A DNA stretch of 7,596 nucleotides, taken from an uncultured Roseiflexaceae bacterium (GTDB lineage Bacteria; Chloroflexota; Chloroflexia; Chloroflexales; Roseiflexaceae). A model generated the notes under the pieces. That model searched no databases. It had not been told where the DNA came from and saw nothing but the letters and a program-made list of their open reading frames with translations. Below are positions 6,569 to 7,596 of the stretch, piece by piece (within the stretch, counting starts at the first letter, position 1; each line of letters begins with the position of its first letter). Both the position numbers and the translations under genes were made by a program. The DNA lies in contig CAIZHO010000251.1 in the NCBI GenBank assembly GCA_903932805.1, positions 1 to 7,596 of the forward strand. Direction: 5' to 3'.

Positions 6569-6573
6569 AGGGG
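6569..6573 (+). promoter_or_regulatory. Ribosome binding site of proB
   Basis: AGGGG lies five bases before the ATG at 6579 and selects it over the in-frame ATG at 6600, which has no purine-rich stretch before it. The ATG at 6574 is in another frame and stops after two codons. Confidence 0.55.
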
Positions 6574-6578
6574 ATGCG

Positions 6579-7596
6579 ATGATAGTCAACGGTGCGCCGA
6601 TGCGTGTGGTGGTCAAGTTGGGTACCAACGTCCTCACCGCTGGGTCGACTCGTCTGCATCGACCGCGTATGGTTGATTTTGTGCGACAGTTGTCCGCACT
6701 GCGTGCAAAAGGTCATGAAGTGATATTGGTCACGTCCGGCGCAGTTGCTGCCGGGCGTGAGTGTTTGTCGATGCAGACACGCTCGCGTGATGTCGCCGAG
6801 AAGCAAATGCTCGCAGCGGTTGGTCAGTCGTTCATTATGCACCTCTATCAGCAAATGTTCGAACTCTACTCGGTACCGGTCGGCCAGACGCTGTTGACCA
6901 AAGCCGACATCAGTGACCGGAGTCGCTATCTCAACGCACGCAACACGTTGCTGACCTGCTTTGCACACGGAGTCTTGCCCATCATCAACGAAAACGATGC
7001 CGTCGCCGTTGACGAAATCAAAGTCGGCGACAATGACAATCTATCTGCGCTGGTTGCAAATCTCGTCGATGCCCACGTGTTGCTGATTTTGACGGATATC
7101 GATGGGTTGTACACTGCCGACCCGCGGAGCAATCCAACAGCGACGCTGATCGAAACGGTCGATGCAATAACCCCTGAGATATACGCGCTCGCGGGCGGAA
7201 CCGGCAGCGTTCGTGGCACCGGCGGCATGATGACCAAGATTCAAGCGGCCGATCTGGCAACCCAGAGTGGTATCGATGTGGTGATTGCACCAGGCGCGCT
7301 GGCCAATGTCATCGAGCGGGTCGTCGCCGGTGAACGGATTGGAACGCGTTTCCCCGCACGCGTGAACCACCGTGAAGGGCGCAAACGCTGGATTTTGGCC
7401 GAGACCGTGCGTGATTGCAAAATCATCATCGATGCGGGGGCTGCCGCAGCGATGACGACGGCAGGCAAGAGCCTCTTACCCGCGGGTATTGTTGCGGTCG
7501 AAGGGGACTTCGAACGTGGTCAAACCGTCCGGATTTTTTCGCATCAGCGTGAGGTTGCACGTGGGTTGTCGCTCTATCATTCGGCGGATGTGCGGC
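6579..7596 (+). CDS. proB: Glutamate 5-kinase (3' partial)
   Basis: ProB phosphorylates L-glutamate to gamma-glutamyl phosphate with ATP, the first and feedback-controlled step of proline synthesis in the cytoplasm. The frame stays open from ATG 6579 to the window end, giving 339 residues of a protein usually about 370. The amino-acid kinase domain (about 8-258) has VVVKLGTNVL with K13, VTSGAVAAG with S53, KADISDRSRYLNARNT (108-123), PIINENDAV (134-142), GDNDNLSA (150-157), LTDIDGLYTADPR (171-183) and GTGGMMTKIQAA (213-224, K220). The region from about residue 268 (RKRWILAETV onward) is the start of the C-terminal PUA domain, which continues past the edge. All kinase motifs are intact. It lies 15 bases after the response regulator in the same direction, with no terminator seen between. 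proA often follows proB, but that lies outside the window. Confidence 0.96.
   Translation, partial: MIVNGAPMRVVVKLGTNVLTAGSTRLHRPRMVDFVRQLSALRAKGHEVILVTSGAVAAGRECLSMQTRSRDVAEKQMLAAVGQSFIMHLYQQMFELYSVPVGQTLLTKADISDRSRYLNARNTLLTCFAHGVLPIINENDAVAVDEIKVGDNDNLSALVANLVDAHVLLILTDIDGLYTADPRSNPTATLIETVDAITPEIYALAGGTGSVRGTGGMMTKIQAADLATQSGIDVVIAPGALANVIERVVAGERIGTRFPARVNHREGRKRWILAETVRDCKIIIDAGAAAAMTTAGKSLLPAGIVAVEGDFERGQTVRIFSHQREVARGLSLYHSADVR

Overview
The window is a tightly packed, single-direction gene run on the + strand. It carries most of a System I (Ccm) cytochrome c maturation cluster, followed by a response regulator and proB. In order it holds: ccmC (5' end outside the window), ccmD-like, ccmE, ccmF, a J-like/TM/TPR protein, a J-like/TM/TlpA-thioredoxin protein, an OmpR/PhoB-type response regulator, and proB (3' end outside the window). 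Spacers are 0 to 28 bases, so no stretch over 300 bases lacks a gene. I see no convincing internal promoter or terminator. The whole run could be one transcript whose promoter lies upstream of the window.

The Ccm proteins are easy to recognise. CcmC and CcmF both have the tryptophan-rich WWD-type heme-handling motif, and CcmF keeps all four histidines expected of the family. CcmE, however, carries CPSKY (a CxxxY motif) where classical CcmE has HxxxY. This is the variant System I known from archaea and some sulfate-reducing bacteria, in which a normal CcmH is also missing. No CcmH (LRCxxC-type) gene is present here, though ccmA, ccmB and others could lie upstream.

The most unusual part follows ccmF. 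Two consecutive genes share one layout: an N-terminal DnaJ-like fold, a linker, one membrane segment, and an extracytoplasmic domain. The domain is TPR-like in the first and a TlpA/ResA/CcmG thioredoxin with WCVPC in the second. Both J-like domains have lost the HPD tripeptide needed to stimulate Hsp70 (DPA in one, RAD in the other). By position and domain content they look like stand-ins for CcmH/CcmI (apocytochrome handling) and CcmG (apocytochrome thiol reduction), each with a cytoplasmic J-like head. That role is inference.

CcmC and CcmF are also larger than their proteobacterial relatives. CcmC has about 100 extra residues in the outer loop next to its second heme histidine, and CcmF has an enlarged C-terminal outer domain.

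Organism: base composition is moderate, slightly GC-rich by eye, with many TTG/CTC leucine and CGT arginine codons. Together with the variant Ccm set and the J-like fusions, this suggests a non-proteobacterial lineage. I lean towards Chloroflexota with low confidence, from general familiarity rather than any search.
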